A stretch of 58,098 nucleotides of DNA. Origin: Amycolatopsis jejuensis. GTDB lineage: Bacteria; Actinomycetota; Actinomycetes; Mycobacteriales; Pseudonocardiaceae. Positions 15,200-22,410 of the stretch are shown piece by piece. A program made the translations under genes and the position numbers. The notes under the pieces were generated by a model. It had not been told where the DNA came from, searched no databases, and saw only the letters and a list, made by a program, of their open reading frames with translations. Location: assembly GCF_000717335.1 (NCBI RefSeq), contig NZ_JNYZ01000054.1, positions 1 through 58,098 of the forward strand, read 5' to 3'. Positions within the stretch are counted from its first letter, which is position 1. The number at the start of each line of letters is the position of its first letter.

Positions 15200-16365
15200 G
15201 CATGTACCTCGAATTGACGGCCGCACAGCAGGAATTGCGCGCGCAGTTACGCGAATACTTCGCCGGTCTGCTGACTCCCGACGAACGCCGCGCATTGCTG
15301 CGGGAACGGCACGGGCCGATGTACCGCGAGGTGGTGCGGCGAATGGGTCGCGACGGTAAACTTGGCGTCGGCTGGCCGAAAGAGTATGGGGGACAAGGGT
15401 TCGGCGAAATCGAGCAGCACCTCTTCGTGGACGAGGCTGCTCGCGCGGACGTACAGCTGCCGTCGGTCACATTGCAGACCGTCGGGCCGACGTTGCAGGC
15501 ATTCGGTACCCCGGAACAGAAGTCGCGGTTCCTGCCGAAGATCCTGTCCGGGGAAATCCATTTCGCTATCGGTTACACCGAACCGGAAGCGGGTACTGAC
15601 CTTGCGTCGTTGCGCACGCGGGCGGTGCGCGAAGGTGACGAATACGTGATCAATGGCCAGAAGATTTTCACCACTGGCGGCCACGACGCGGATTACGTGT
15701 GGCTTGCCGTGCGCACCGATCCGGACGCGCCGAAGCATCGCGGAATTTCGATTCTCATCGTCGACACTCGCGATCCCGGCTATTCCTGGACCCCGATCAT
15801 CACCTGCGACGGGGCGCACCACGTGAACGCGACGTACTACGAGAATGTCCGCGTGCCGGTCGACCTGCTGGTCGGCGAGGAAAACCGGGGCTGGCGGCTG
15901 ATCACCACGCAGCTCAACCACGAGCGGGTGATGCTCGGTCCGGCCGGTCGCATCGGCGGCTTGCACGACCGGGTATGGGCGTGGGCGGCGGCGCGGCGGA
16001 CTCCGGACGGGGTGCCGCTGCTCGACCTCCCGGACGTACGCGCGGTGCTCGCCGAGACCTTCGCGGTGGCGCGGGTCAACGAGCTGCTGAACTGGCAGGT
16101 GGCGGTGTCCGAGTCGGTGGCGGTCGCGGACGTGTCGGCGACGAAAGTCTTTGCCTCGGAGCGGTTCCAGCGGATCGGACGGCTGCTGGAGGAGCTCGTG
16201 GGGCGGCACGGCGACCTCGCCGACCCGGACACCGCCGAGCTGGCGGAATGGCTCGACGTGCTGGCGAAACGCAACCTGGTGCTGACGTTCGGCGGCGGCG
16301 TCAGCGAAATCCAGCGGGAACTCATCGCCTCCGCCGGGCTGGGACTGCCGAGGGTACCACGATGA
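15196..16365 (+). CDS. chsE2: Acyl-CoA dehydrogenase subunit ChsE2 (FadE29 type)
   Basis: A 389-residue acyl-CoA dehydrogenase and the partner of ChsE1. Typical segments: VGWPKEYGGQGFGEIEQ, FAIGYTEPEAGTDLASLRT (flavin/substrate loop), YVINGQKIFTTGGHDADYVW, and FGGGVSEIQRELIASAGLGL at the C-terminus. Length matches mycobacterial FadE29 (about 387). The ATG overlaps the chsE1 stop (ATGA), so the two subunits are translationally coupled, as suits an obligate hetero-complex. Cytoplasmic. Introduces the double bond later hydrated by ChsH1-ChsH2. Confidence 0.9.
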   Translation: MSMYLELTAAQQELRAQLREYFAGLLTPDERRALLRERHGPMYREVVRRMGRDGKLGVGWPKEYGGQGFGEIEQHLFVDEAARADVQLPSVTLQTVGPTLQAFGTPEQKSRFLPKILSGEIHFAIGYTEPEAGTDLASLRTRAVREGDEYVINGQKIFTTGGHDADYVWLAVRTDPDAPKHRGISILIVDTRDPGYSWTPIITCDGAHHVNATYYENVRVPVDLLVGEENRGWRLITTQLNHERVMLGPAGRIGGLHDRVWAWAAARRTPDGVPLLDLPDVRAVLAETFAVARVNELLNWQVAVSESVAVADVSATKVFASERFQRIGRLLEELVGRHGDLADPDTAELAEWLDVLAKRNLVLTFGGGVSEIQRELIASAGLGLPRVPR

Positions 16366-17252
16366 CGATCGAGGAAGCCGCCGCGAAAATCGCCGCACAG
16401 GGTGAAAGTGCGCCGAGATTCGCGCGTGACCCGGTGAACCAGGCGATGGTGCACAACTGGGTCGAGGCCATGGGCGACCGCAATCCGGTGTACTGCGATC
16501 CGGGCTTCGCCGCGGGTAGCGTCCACAAAGGACTGGTGGCACCCCCGGCCATGGTTCAGGTGTGGACCATGGGCGGGCGCGCCGACGACGATCCGCTCGG
16601 CGCGATGATGACCGTCCTGGACGAAGCCGGGTTCACCTCGGTGGTCGCAACGAATTCCGAGCAGACTTACCACCGTTACCTGCGGCCGGGCGAACGCGTC
16701 GCGGCCACGACGGTGCTCGAGGACGTCACCGGGCCGAAGCGCACTGCCCTCGGCGAGGGCTGGTTCGTGACCACCCGCACGAAGTGGTCCGTGGACGGGG
16801 AATTGGTGGCGGACATGGTGTTCCGCGTGCTGAAATTTCGCCCGCAGGAAGCACCACAGTCGCCGGTCTTGCGCCCGGTGATCAGCCAGGACACCGAGTT
16901 CTTCTGGGACGGCCTGCGCGAGGGCGAGCTGCGGATCCAGCGCTGGGGCGACGTGCTCCGGCATCCGCCCGGCCCGATGCCGCCGGACGGATCCCTTGAC
17001 ACCACCCCGGATTACGCCGTCGCAAGTGGACACGGGACGGTGTACAGCTATGTCGTGCACCATCATCCGCCGGTGCCGGGCAAGCGGTTGCCGTTCGTCG
17101 TCGCCCTGGTGGAGCTGGCGGAAGGCGTACGGGTGATGGCCGAGCTGCTGGACGCCGAACCGGACGAGGTCCGCGTCGGGCTGCCGGTGGTGGCGGCGTT
17201 CGTGAAGGTGGACGACGAGCTGACCCTGCCCGCGTGGAAGGTGGCGCGATGA
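16362..17252 (+). CDS. chsH2: Enoyl-CoA hydratase subunit ChsH2: MaoC fold plus DUF35
   Basis: A 296-residue two-domain protein. The N-terminal MaoC-like hot-dog half (residues ~1-165) includes HNWVEAMGDRNPVYCDPGFA and GLVAPPAMVQVW. The C-terminal DUF35/OB half (~170-296) includes GTVYSYVVHHHPPVP and LPFVVALVELAEGVRVMAEL. In known systems ChsH1 and ChsH2 hydrate the side-chain enoyl-CoA, and the DUF35 half binds the aldolase Ltp2. The usual zinc-ribbon cysteines before the OB strand are missing (LRIQRWGDVLRHPPGP). The ATG overlaps the chsE2 stop. Confidence 0.9.
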   Translation: MTIEEAAAKIAAQGESAPRFARDPVNQAMVHNWVEAMGDRNPVYCDPGFAAGSVHKGLVAPPAMVQVWTMGGRADDDPLGAMMTVLDEAGFTSVVATNSEQTYHRYLRPGERVAATTVLEDVTGPKRTALGEGWFVTTRTKWSVDGELVADMVFRVLKFRPQEAPQSPVLRPVISQDTEFFWDGLREGELRIQRWGDVLRHPPGPMPPDGSLDTTPDYAVASGHGTVYSYVVHHHPPVPGKRLPFVVALVELAEGVRVMAELLDAEPDEVRVGLPVVAAFVKVDDELTLPAWKVAR

Positions 17253-17644
17253 GCATCGAGGTCGGAACCGAACTGCCGCCGATGGTGGTCGAGGCAACGC
17301 CGACGTTCGTGATCAGCAGTGCGTTGGCGACCCGGGATTTCCAGGACGTGCACCACGACCGCGACGCGGCGATCGCGCGTGGGTCCAAGGACATCTTCCT
17401 CAACATCCTCACCGACACCGGGCTCGTACAGCGGTTCGTGAGCGAATGGGCCGGACCGGAGGCGCTGGTGCGCTCCGTCAAGATCCGCCTCGGAGTGCCG
17501 TGTTATGCCTATGACACGCTCACTTTCACCGGGCAGGTGGTTGCCCGTGACGGCGCGGAGGTGGAGTTGTCGGTGTCCGCTGTGGACAGTCTCGGGATGC
17601 ACGTGACAGGTACAGTTTCGCTTACGCTGCCGGAGCCGGGATGA
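17249..17644 (+). CDS. chsH1: Enoyl-CoA hydratase subunit ChsH1 (MaoC)
   Basis: A 131-residue single hot-dog MaoC subunit. ALATRDFQDVHHDRDAAIAR carries the catalytic Asp/His pair of the hydratase motif, and DIFLNILTDTGLVQRFV follows. It pairs with the MaoC half of ChsH2 to hydrate 3-oxo-4,17-pregnadiene-20-carboxyl-CoA. Size matches Rv3541c (129). The start ATG overlaps the chsH2 stop (ATGA), and its own stop overlaps the ltp2 start, so stoichiometric expression is likely. Confidence 0.9.
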   Translation: MSIEVGTELPPMVVEATPTFVISSALATRDFQDVHHDRDAAIARGSKDIFLNILTDTGLVQRFVSEWAGPEALVRSVKIRLGVPCYAYDTLTFTGQVVARDGAEVELSVSAVDSLGMHVTGTVSLTLPEPG

Positions 17645-18813
17645 CTTTCGCCGGGACCACGGCCATCGCCGGAATCGGGGCCACCGAGTTCTCGAAGGAT
17701 TCCGGGCGCAGCGAACTGCGGCTGGCGGCGGAATGCGTGAGCCGCGCGTTGGCGGACGCCGGGCTTGTACCGTCTGATGTGGACGGATTGGTGTCGTTCA
17801 CCATGGACGGTACCGCGGAAATCGCGCTCGCCCGCGAGCTGGGTATTCCGGAACTGACGTTCTTCAGCCGGGTGCACTACGGCGGCGGCGCTGCGGCGGC
17901 GACCGTGCAGCAGGCGGCGATGGCGGTGGCGACCGGAATCGCCGACGTCGTGGTGGCGTATCGGGCGTTCAACGAACGGTCCGGGATGCGGTTCGGGCGG
18001 GTGTCGGCGGCCGCAGCGCAACAGGTGAACTCGTCCGGAGTGGACAATGCGTTCCACTACCCGATGGGCATCGCGACCCCGGCCGCGACGGTGGCCATGG
18101 TCGCGCAGCGGTATCTGCACGAATACGGGGCCACCAGCGAGGATTTCGGCCGGATCGCGGTGATCGACCGCGCGCACGCGGCGACCAATCCGGAGGCGTG
18201 GTTCTACGGCCGCCCGATCACGCTGGCCGACCATCAGGGGTCGCGCTGGGTCGCCGAACCACTGCACCTGCTCGACTGCTGCCAGGAAAGCGACGGCGGC
18301 GTCGCGCTGGTGATCACCAGCCTGGAACGGGCGCGCGACCTGCGGCAGCCACCCGCGGTGGTCGCCGCCGCGGCGCAGGGGAGCGGGCCGGACCAGTACG
18401 TGATGACCAGCTACTACCGCGACGATCTCGCCGCGCTGCCGGAAATGGGCGTGGTCGGCAGGCAGCTGTGGGCGCAGTCCGGGATCGGACCGTCCGATGT
18501 GGACGTCGCGGTGCTGTATGACCACTTCACGCCGTACGTGCTGATGCAGCTGGAGGAACTGGGCTTCTGCGGCCGGGGCGAGGCGAAGGACTTCATCGCG
18601 GGCAACACCCTGACGCTGGCCGGGAAACTGCCGCTCAACCCGCACGGCGGCCAGCTGGGCGAGGCGTACATCCACGGGATGAACGGAATCGCGGAAGCTG
18701 TCCGGCAGGTACGCGGGACCGCGGCGAACCAGGTCTCGGACGCTCGCTGCGCGGTTGTCACAGCAGGTACCGGAGTCCCGACCAGTGGGCTGCTCTTGAC
18801 CTGCGGTCCGTGA
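17641..18813 (+). CDS. ltp2: Steroid side-chain retro-aldolase Ltp2 (thiolase fold)
   Basis: A 390-residue thiolase-superfamily protein of the lipid-transfer type. Marks: IAGIGATEFSKDSGRSELR at the N-terminus, VDGLVSFTMDG, HYGGGAAAATVQQA, and PLNPHGGQLGEAYIHGMNG near the C-terminus. Ltp2 with the ChsH2 DUF35 domain cleaves the hydrated side-chain CoA ester to androstenedione and propionyl-CoA. Last gene of the operon, with an ATGA overlap to chsH1. Its stop codon TGA lies inside the first arm of a strong palindromic element (18807-18892). Confidence 0.9.
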   Translation: MTFAGTTAIAGIGATEFSKDSGRSELRLAAECVSRALADAGLVPSDVDGLVSFTMDGTAEIALARELGIPELTFFSRVHYGGGAAAATVQQAAMAVATGIADVVVAYRAFNERSGMRFGRVSAAAAQQVNSSGVDNAFHYPMGIATPAATVAMVAQRYLHEYGATSEDFGRIAVIDRAHAATNPEAWFYGRPITLADHQGSRWVAEPLHLLDCCQESDGGVALVITSLERARDLRQPPAVVAAAAQGSGPDQYVMTSYYRDDLAALPEMGVVGRQLWAQSGIGPSDVDVAVLYDHFTPYVLMQLEELGFCGRGEAKDFIAGNTLTLAGKLPLNPHGGQLGEAYIHGMNGIAEAVRQVRGTAANQVSDARCAVVTAGTGVPTSGLLLTCGP

Positions 18814-18892
18814 AGGCCACCTTCACGGAATCCAAGTCCGTGAAGGGAACCATCACGGACTTGGATTCCCTCATGGTTCCCTTCACGGACTT
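18807..18892. repeat. Nested-hairpin palindromic element, copy 1
   Basis: Three perfect inverted repeats are packed together. TCCGTGAAGG/CCTTCACGGA has a 3-base loop (18807-18829). A 17-base arm pair starts GGAATCC (18827-18843 with 18853-18869). A 20-base arm pair contains GTGAAGGGAACCAT (18834-18853 with 18873-18892). The last two overlap and exclude each other. The same units, including the identical 17-mer GTGAAGGCCACCTTCAC, recur at 53234-53317. It may end the ltp2 transcript, but there is no T-run. Confidence 0.85.
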
Positions 18893-19047
18893 TCCCGCAC
18901 GGTTGTGTTTCCCGGCATGCCGCTTGTGGGTCACGGTGGATCACCTCATTGCTGGCTGGTGCCGTCGGTACGGGCGTGTCACGGTGGTGAGGTCATGACG
19001 GAGAGCGAGGTACCGACCGTGCCCCGAAGCATCCCGGCAGGTCCGCG

Positions 19048-19605
19048 GTGAGTGTTCCGGTCGCGTGGCTGTTCACCGCCCTGTTCGCGGTATTGGCCCT
19101 GCCGTGCGTGCTGCGCCTGGTGCGGCTCGACTACGCCCGGCTCGGCGACCGCGTCCGCAACGGTGATCTCGCCGAACTGCTGCTGGTCGTGGCGATGGTG
19201 GCCATGGTGTCGCCGCTCGGCGGGCCGATTCCGGCCGCGGGATGGCAGGCCGTGCTCGTGCTCACCGCGGGCTGGTTCGGTTACGCCTGGTGGCGAGGGC
19301 GCGCGAGCGGCCACGGCTGCGGCCACCATGCCCTGTCCGCCGCCGCGATGCTCTACATGGTCAGCGCAATGCCCCACGGCGGTATGGTGCACGGGCCGTG
19401 GCTCACGATGTCCACAATGGACGCTCCGCTCGCCTGGCCGGTGGTCGCCATCGCCGCAGCGGGGTACTTCGCCGTCGACGCCGTCCGCTCCGGCGTGGTG
19501 GCAACCCGGTTGCGGGGCACGATGGACCCTGGGCACACGTCGCGCACCGTCTGCCGCGCCGTCATGGGCGCCGGGATGGGTTACCTGCTGCTCGCGGCCA
19601 TCTGA
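19048..19605 (+). CDS. DUF5134 membrane protein
   Basis: A 185-residue polytopic membrane protein with five or so predicted segments: VAWLFTALFAVLALPCVLRL, LAELLLVVAMVAMVSPL, AVLVLTAGWFGYAWW, and later ones. A His/Cys/Met-rich stretch (GHGCGHHALSAAAMLYMVSA then MPHGGMVHG) sits between segments and could bind a metal; this is an inference. The DUF5134 call rests on this central motif and size. Function unknown. GTG start. Its 3' end runs into the tandem repeat array shared with the convergent gene. Confidence 0.7.
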   Translation: MSVPVAWLFTALFAVLALPCVLRLVRLDYARLGDRVRNGDLAELLLVVAMVAMVSPLGGPIPAAGWQAVLVLTAGWFGYAWWRGRASGHGCGHHALSAAAMLYMVSAMPHGGMVHGPWLTMSTMDAPLAWPVVAIAAAGYFAVDAVRSGVVATRLRGTMDPGHTSRTVCRAVMGAGMGYLLLAAI

Positions 19606-19766
19606 CCCCGAGCTGATCCGGCCATCTGACCCCGTGGCCAGCCGACCGGCGATTTGACCTCGGGGTTCAGCCGACCGGCGAATTGATCTCGGGGTTCAGC
19701 CGACCGGCGAATTGATCTCGGGGTTCAGCCGCAGCCGACCGGCGATTCGACCCCGTGGTTCAGCCG
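19598..19766. repeat. Tandem array carrying the stop codons of two convergent genes
   Basis: The core is two perfect and two near-perfect 29-base units (starts 19641, 19670, 19699 and, after a 6-base insert, 19734; consensus GCCGACCGGCGAATTGATCT then CGGGGTTCA). Degenerate units extend left to ~19598, where GGCCATCTGACCCCG occurs twice. The plus-strand stop of the DUF5134 gene (ATC TGA) lies in the left-most unit and the minus-strand stop of the kinase gene (TGA in GGCTGAACC) in the right-most. The array thus looks grown from gene-end sequence. Confidence 0.8.
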
Positions 19767-20227
19767 ATCCGGCGAACCTCGCCGTCCGGCGGAGGCGTCC
19801 CAAGCCCCGGCAGGTCCCCCGCGGGATGCGCCGCCACCCACTCGCGGGTCCGGGCCACGTCGCGGGCCAGCGCGTCGATCAGCTCCTGCGCGGAGCCGTA
19901 CGCCTCCTGGTCCCGCAGGTGCGAGCCGAGCCACACGGTGAGGCGCTCGTCGTAGAGGTCGCCCTCGAAGTCGAGCAAATAGGCCTCGACCAGCCGGTAT
20001 CCGTCGGCACCGTAGTACGTCGGGCGGCGGCCAACGGACACCGCCGCGGCCACCCGGGTGCCGTCCGCCCGCTCCGCCCAGCCGGCCCACACTCCGTCGC
20101 CCAGTTCGCCGCGCTGGTCGCGCAACGCGATGTTCGCGGTGGGGAAGCCCAGCTCACGGCCGCGTTTGTCGCCCGGCTCCACCGGGCCACGCACCACGAA
20201 GAAGGTGCCGCCTCGCTCGTCCGCCAT
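19760..20227 (-). CDS. Stand-alone riboflavin kinase domain
   Basis: A 155-residue protein equal to the C-terminal riboflavin kinase (flavokinase) module of RibF: GPVEPGDKRGRELGFPTANI, DGVWAGWAERADGTR, AVSVGRRPTY, EAYLLDFEGDLYDERL, WLGSHLRDQEAYGS. It would phosphorylate riboflavin to FMN. The FAD synthetase half found in ordinary bifunctional RibF is absent. It lies downstream of the kstD-kshAB-hydratase operon on the same strand (57-base gap), an operon full of flavoenzymes, so a supporting role in flavin supply is possible. ATG start. Confidence 0.8.
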   Translation of the reverse strand: MADERGGTFFVVRGPVEPGDKRGRELGFPTANIALRDQRGELGDGVWAGWAERADGTRVAAAVSVGRRPTYYGADGYRLVEAYLLDFEGDLYDERLTVWLGSHLRDQEAYGSAQELIDALARDVARTREWVAAHPAGDLPGLGTPPPDGEVRRIG

Positions 20228-20284
20228 GCGCTGTCCTGCCTCCGTGCCAGATCGCCTCCGGACACCGTAGTACGCACACGCGGG

Positions 20285-21139
20285 TCAGCGGGGCTCCAGC
20301 ACTGTGTCGGAGAGCACAGGCGCGTCGCCGCGGTCGGCGGCCGTGGTGGTGACGAGCAGCCGGCCGCCCTCGCGCCACACGCGTACCCGCAGCCGTTCCC
20401 CGGGGAACACGACGCCGGCGAACTTCGTCCCGAATGCCGAGACGCGCCCGGGGTCGCCGTCGAGGAAGGCGTCGACCACGGTCCTCGCCACCATGCCGTA
20501 CGTGCAGAGCCCGTGCAGGATCGGCCGCTCGAACCCGGCGGCTTTCGCGAAGTCCGGGTCGATGTGCAGCGGGTTGCGGTCGCCGCACAGCCGGTACAGC
20601 AGCGCCTGCTGCGGCAGCGTCGGCAGCTCGAGCACGGCGTCCGGTTCGCGGGCAGGCCACTCGATCCGGTCCGACGGCCCGCGTTCGCCGCCGAAACCGC
20701 CCTCGCCGCGGGCGAAGATGGTGGCCCGCGCAGTCCACAGTGGAGCGCCGGACTCGTCGGCGACCTCGGTTTCCTGCACCAGCACGGCGGCCTTGCCCTT
20801 GTCGTACACGTCGGCGATCCGGGTGTGCGCGACCGCCTTGCCCTCGACCGGGATCGGCCGGTGCAGCTCGATTTCGTGCTTGCCGTGCAGCACTTTCGCC
20901 AGGTCGATGTCGACGCCGGGGAACTTCACCGACGGCGGTTCGAACGTGCGCAGGTTGATCGCGACGGCGGCGAAGGTCGGCAGTACCCGCAGGTCACGCT
21001 CGTACGTGTAGCGCAGGTCGTTCAGCGGATCGGCCCCGGCGCCCACGGCCAGGTGGTACAGCAGCACGTCGGACGGGGTCCAGGCGAACCGGACCTCGCC
21101 GAGGTCGGCACCGATCGCGACGGCGGGATCGATGGGCAC
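20285..21139 (-). CDS. MaoC-type (double hot-dog) 2-enoyl-CoA hydratase
   Basis: A 284-residue double hot-dog hydratase of the type fused or adjacent to steroid beta-oxidation enzymes (like mycobacterial Rv3538). The catalytic motif in the second half is CGDRNPLHIDPDFAKAAGF followed by PILHGLCTYG. The first half begins with FAWTPSDVLLYHLAVGAG and is the catalytically degenerate hot-dog. It probably hydrates side-chain enoyl-CoA esters. GTG start 10 bases after the kshB stop, so it belongs to the kstD operon. Confidence 0.85.
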   Translation of the reverse strand: MPIDPAVAIGADLGEVRFAWTPSDVLLYHLAVGAGADPLNDLRYTYERDLRVLPTFAAVAINLRTFEPPSVKFPGVDIDLAKVLHGKHEIELHRPIPVEGKAVAHTRIADVYDKGKAAVLVQETEVADESGAPLWTARATIFARGEGGFGGERGPSDRIEWPAREPDAVLELPTLPQQALLYRLCGDRNPLHIDPDFAKAAGFERPILHGLCTYGMVARTVVDAFLDGDPGRVSAFGTKFAGVVFPGERLRVRVWREGGRLLVTTTAADRGDAPVLSDTVLEPR

Positions 21140-21149
21140 GGGCTCTCCC

Positions 21150-22151
21150 TCACTCGTAGGTCACGGACACGTCGTCGGTCAACGGTACCGACTGGCATGC
21201 CAGCACGATCCCCTCGGCGATGTCCTCGGCGTCCAGTACCTCGTTGTTCAGCATTTTCACCTCGCCGGACACGATCCGGCACGCGCAGGCACTGCACTGG
21301 CCTTCGCGGCAGGAGTACGGCGCGTCGAAACCCTCGGCAAGCAGGTGGTCCAGCAGTTTCCGCTGCCGTGGCCAGGTGACCTGACGGGTTTCGCCGTCGA
21401 GGTCCACGGTGAGGGTGGTGGTTTCCCCGCCGCTGTCCTCTGGTTCGGGCTTGTCCTCGAAGGGGTTTCCGGTGAGGGAATGGAATTTCTCCACGTGGAC
21501 CTTCTGGTGCGGAAAACCCAGCTCCCGCAATGCCTCCTGTGCCGCAGTCATGAACGGCGCCGGACCGCAGATAAACGCTTCATACCCCGGGTACGGCTTC
21601 GTGAATCCCTGCAATGCTTTCGTGGCCGGCAATCCCTGCAGGCTTTCCAGCCAATGCACGACGGTGAGCCGGTCGCAGGCCAGCTCGCGCAATTCCCGGG
21701 CGAAGATCACCGACTGCTCGTCGCGGTTGGCGTACACCAGCACGATCCGGCCGTGCCCCTTTTCCAGCGCCGCCTTGAGAATCGACATCACCGGGGTGAT
21801 CCCGCTGCCTGCGGCGAACAGCAGGAAATCTTTGTCCAAAGAGGACGGGGTAAATGTGCCGGACGGCCGGAGGGTCTCGATCGTAACGCCCTCCTTGAGT
21901 TCGTCGCACACCCAATTCGACCCGTACCCGTCGGCAGTCCGCTTTACCGTCACCTGTACCCGTCCCTCGTGCGGTGCACTCGAAAGCGAGTAACATCGCG
22001 CGACGGAACCGGTCCGGTCACTGGGAATGCGTAGCGTGAGGAATTGCCCGGGGGAGTAGGTGAACTCGTCCGGTACCTCGAACACAATCGACCGCGCATC
22101 GGCGGTTTCTTCGATCACCTCGGCGACGGTGAGCGTGACTATCTCAGCCAT
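21150..22151 (-). CDS. kshB: 3-ketosteroid 9alpha-hydroxylase reductase KshB
   Basis: A 333-residue flavin/iron-sulfur reductase passing electrons from NADH to KshA. FAD-binding RCYSLSSAP near residue 55, nucleotide-binding AAGSGITPVMSIL and FICGPAPFM, and a C-terminal plant-type [2Fe-2S] domain with CREGQCSACACR plus a late Cys in VLACQS. A spacer rich in acidic residues (EDKPEPEDSGGE) precedes the ferredoxin domain. The ATG chosen (MAEIVTLTV) lies inside the end of the upstream small gene (8-base overlap). Part of the kstD-kshA operon. Confidence 0.92.
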   Translation of the reverse strand: MAEIVTLTVAEVIEETADARSIVFEVPDEFTYSPGQFLTLRIPSDRTGSVARCYSLSSAPHEGRVQVTVKRTADGYGSNWVCDELKEGVTIETLRPSGTFTPSSLDKDFLLFAAGSGITPVMSILKAALEKGHGRIVLVYANRDEQSVIFARELRELACDRLTVVHWLESLQGLPATKALQGFTKPYPGYEAFICGPAPFMTAAQEALRELGFPHQKVHVEKFHSLTGNPFEDKPEPEDSGGETTTLTVDLDGETRQVTWPRQRKLLDHLLAEGFDAPYSCREGQCSACACRIVSGEVKMLNNEVLDAEDIAEGIVLACQSVPLTDDVSVTYE

Positions 22152-22410
22152 CGCCGACCGTCCCGATCTGGCCGTCGCGCACGGCGTTGTCAGTGCTGTC
22201 GGCGAGCTTTTCGCACGTGTCGAGCAATGCGGTGGTACCGCCTGCCGCGGCATGCGCAGCGAAAACGGGACAGCTTTCCGCGGCATTGGTGGTCCACTGG
22301 ATGCTGGTGTGTTTCCGGCTGTTTTTCTTCACCAGCACGCAAGTCCCGCAGCTGCGGCATTCGTGCGGCCGCAGCCCGGCGGTGAGGAACTCCGTGACCT
22401 CGGCGGTCAC
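22144..22410 (-). CDS. Small four-cysteine, ferredoxin-like protein between kshA and kshB
   Basis: An 88-residue protein not found in the Mycobacterium tuberculosis ksh loci. The key feature is HECRSCGTCVLVKK followed by NSRKHTSIQWT and, 21 residues after the third Cys, ESCPVF: a CxxCxxC...CP arrangement resembling a variant iron-sulfur ligand set. The GTG start overlaps the kshA stop (GTGA), and the 3' end overlaps the kshB start by 8 bases, so it is locked into the oxygenase-reductase operon. An electron-transfer or assembly role for the Rieske hydroxylase is inferred. The spacing is not that of a classic ferredoxin. Confidence 0.7.
   Translation of the reverse strand: MTAEVTEFLTAGLRPHECRSCGTCVLVKKNSRKHTSIQWTTNAAESCPVFAAHAAAGGTTALLDTCEKLADSTDNAVRDGQIGTVGDG

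Noticed and set aside
18807..18892. Rho-independent terminator call for the ltp2 palindromes
   Set aside because: The hairpins are strong but no T-run follows, and the overlapping arms point to a repeat element. Termination remains only a possibility.
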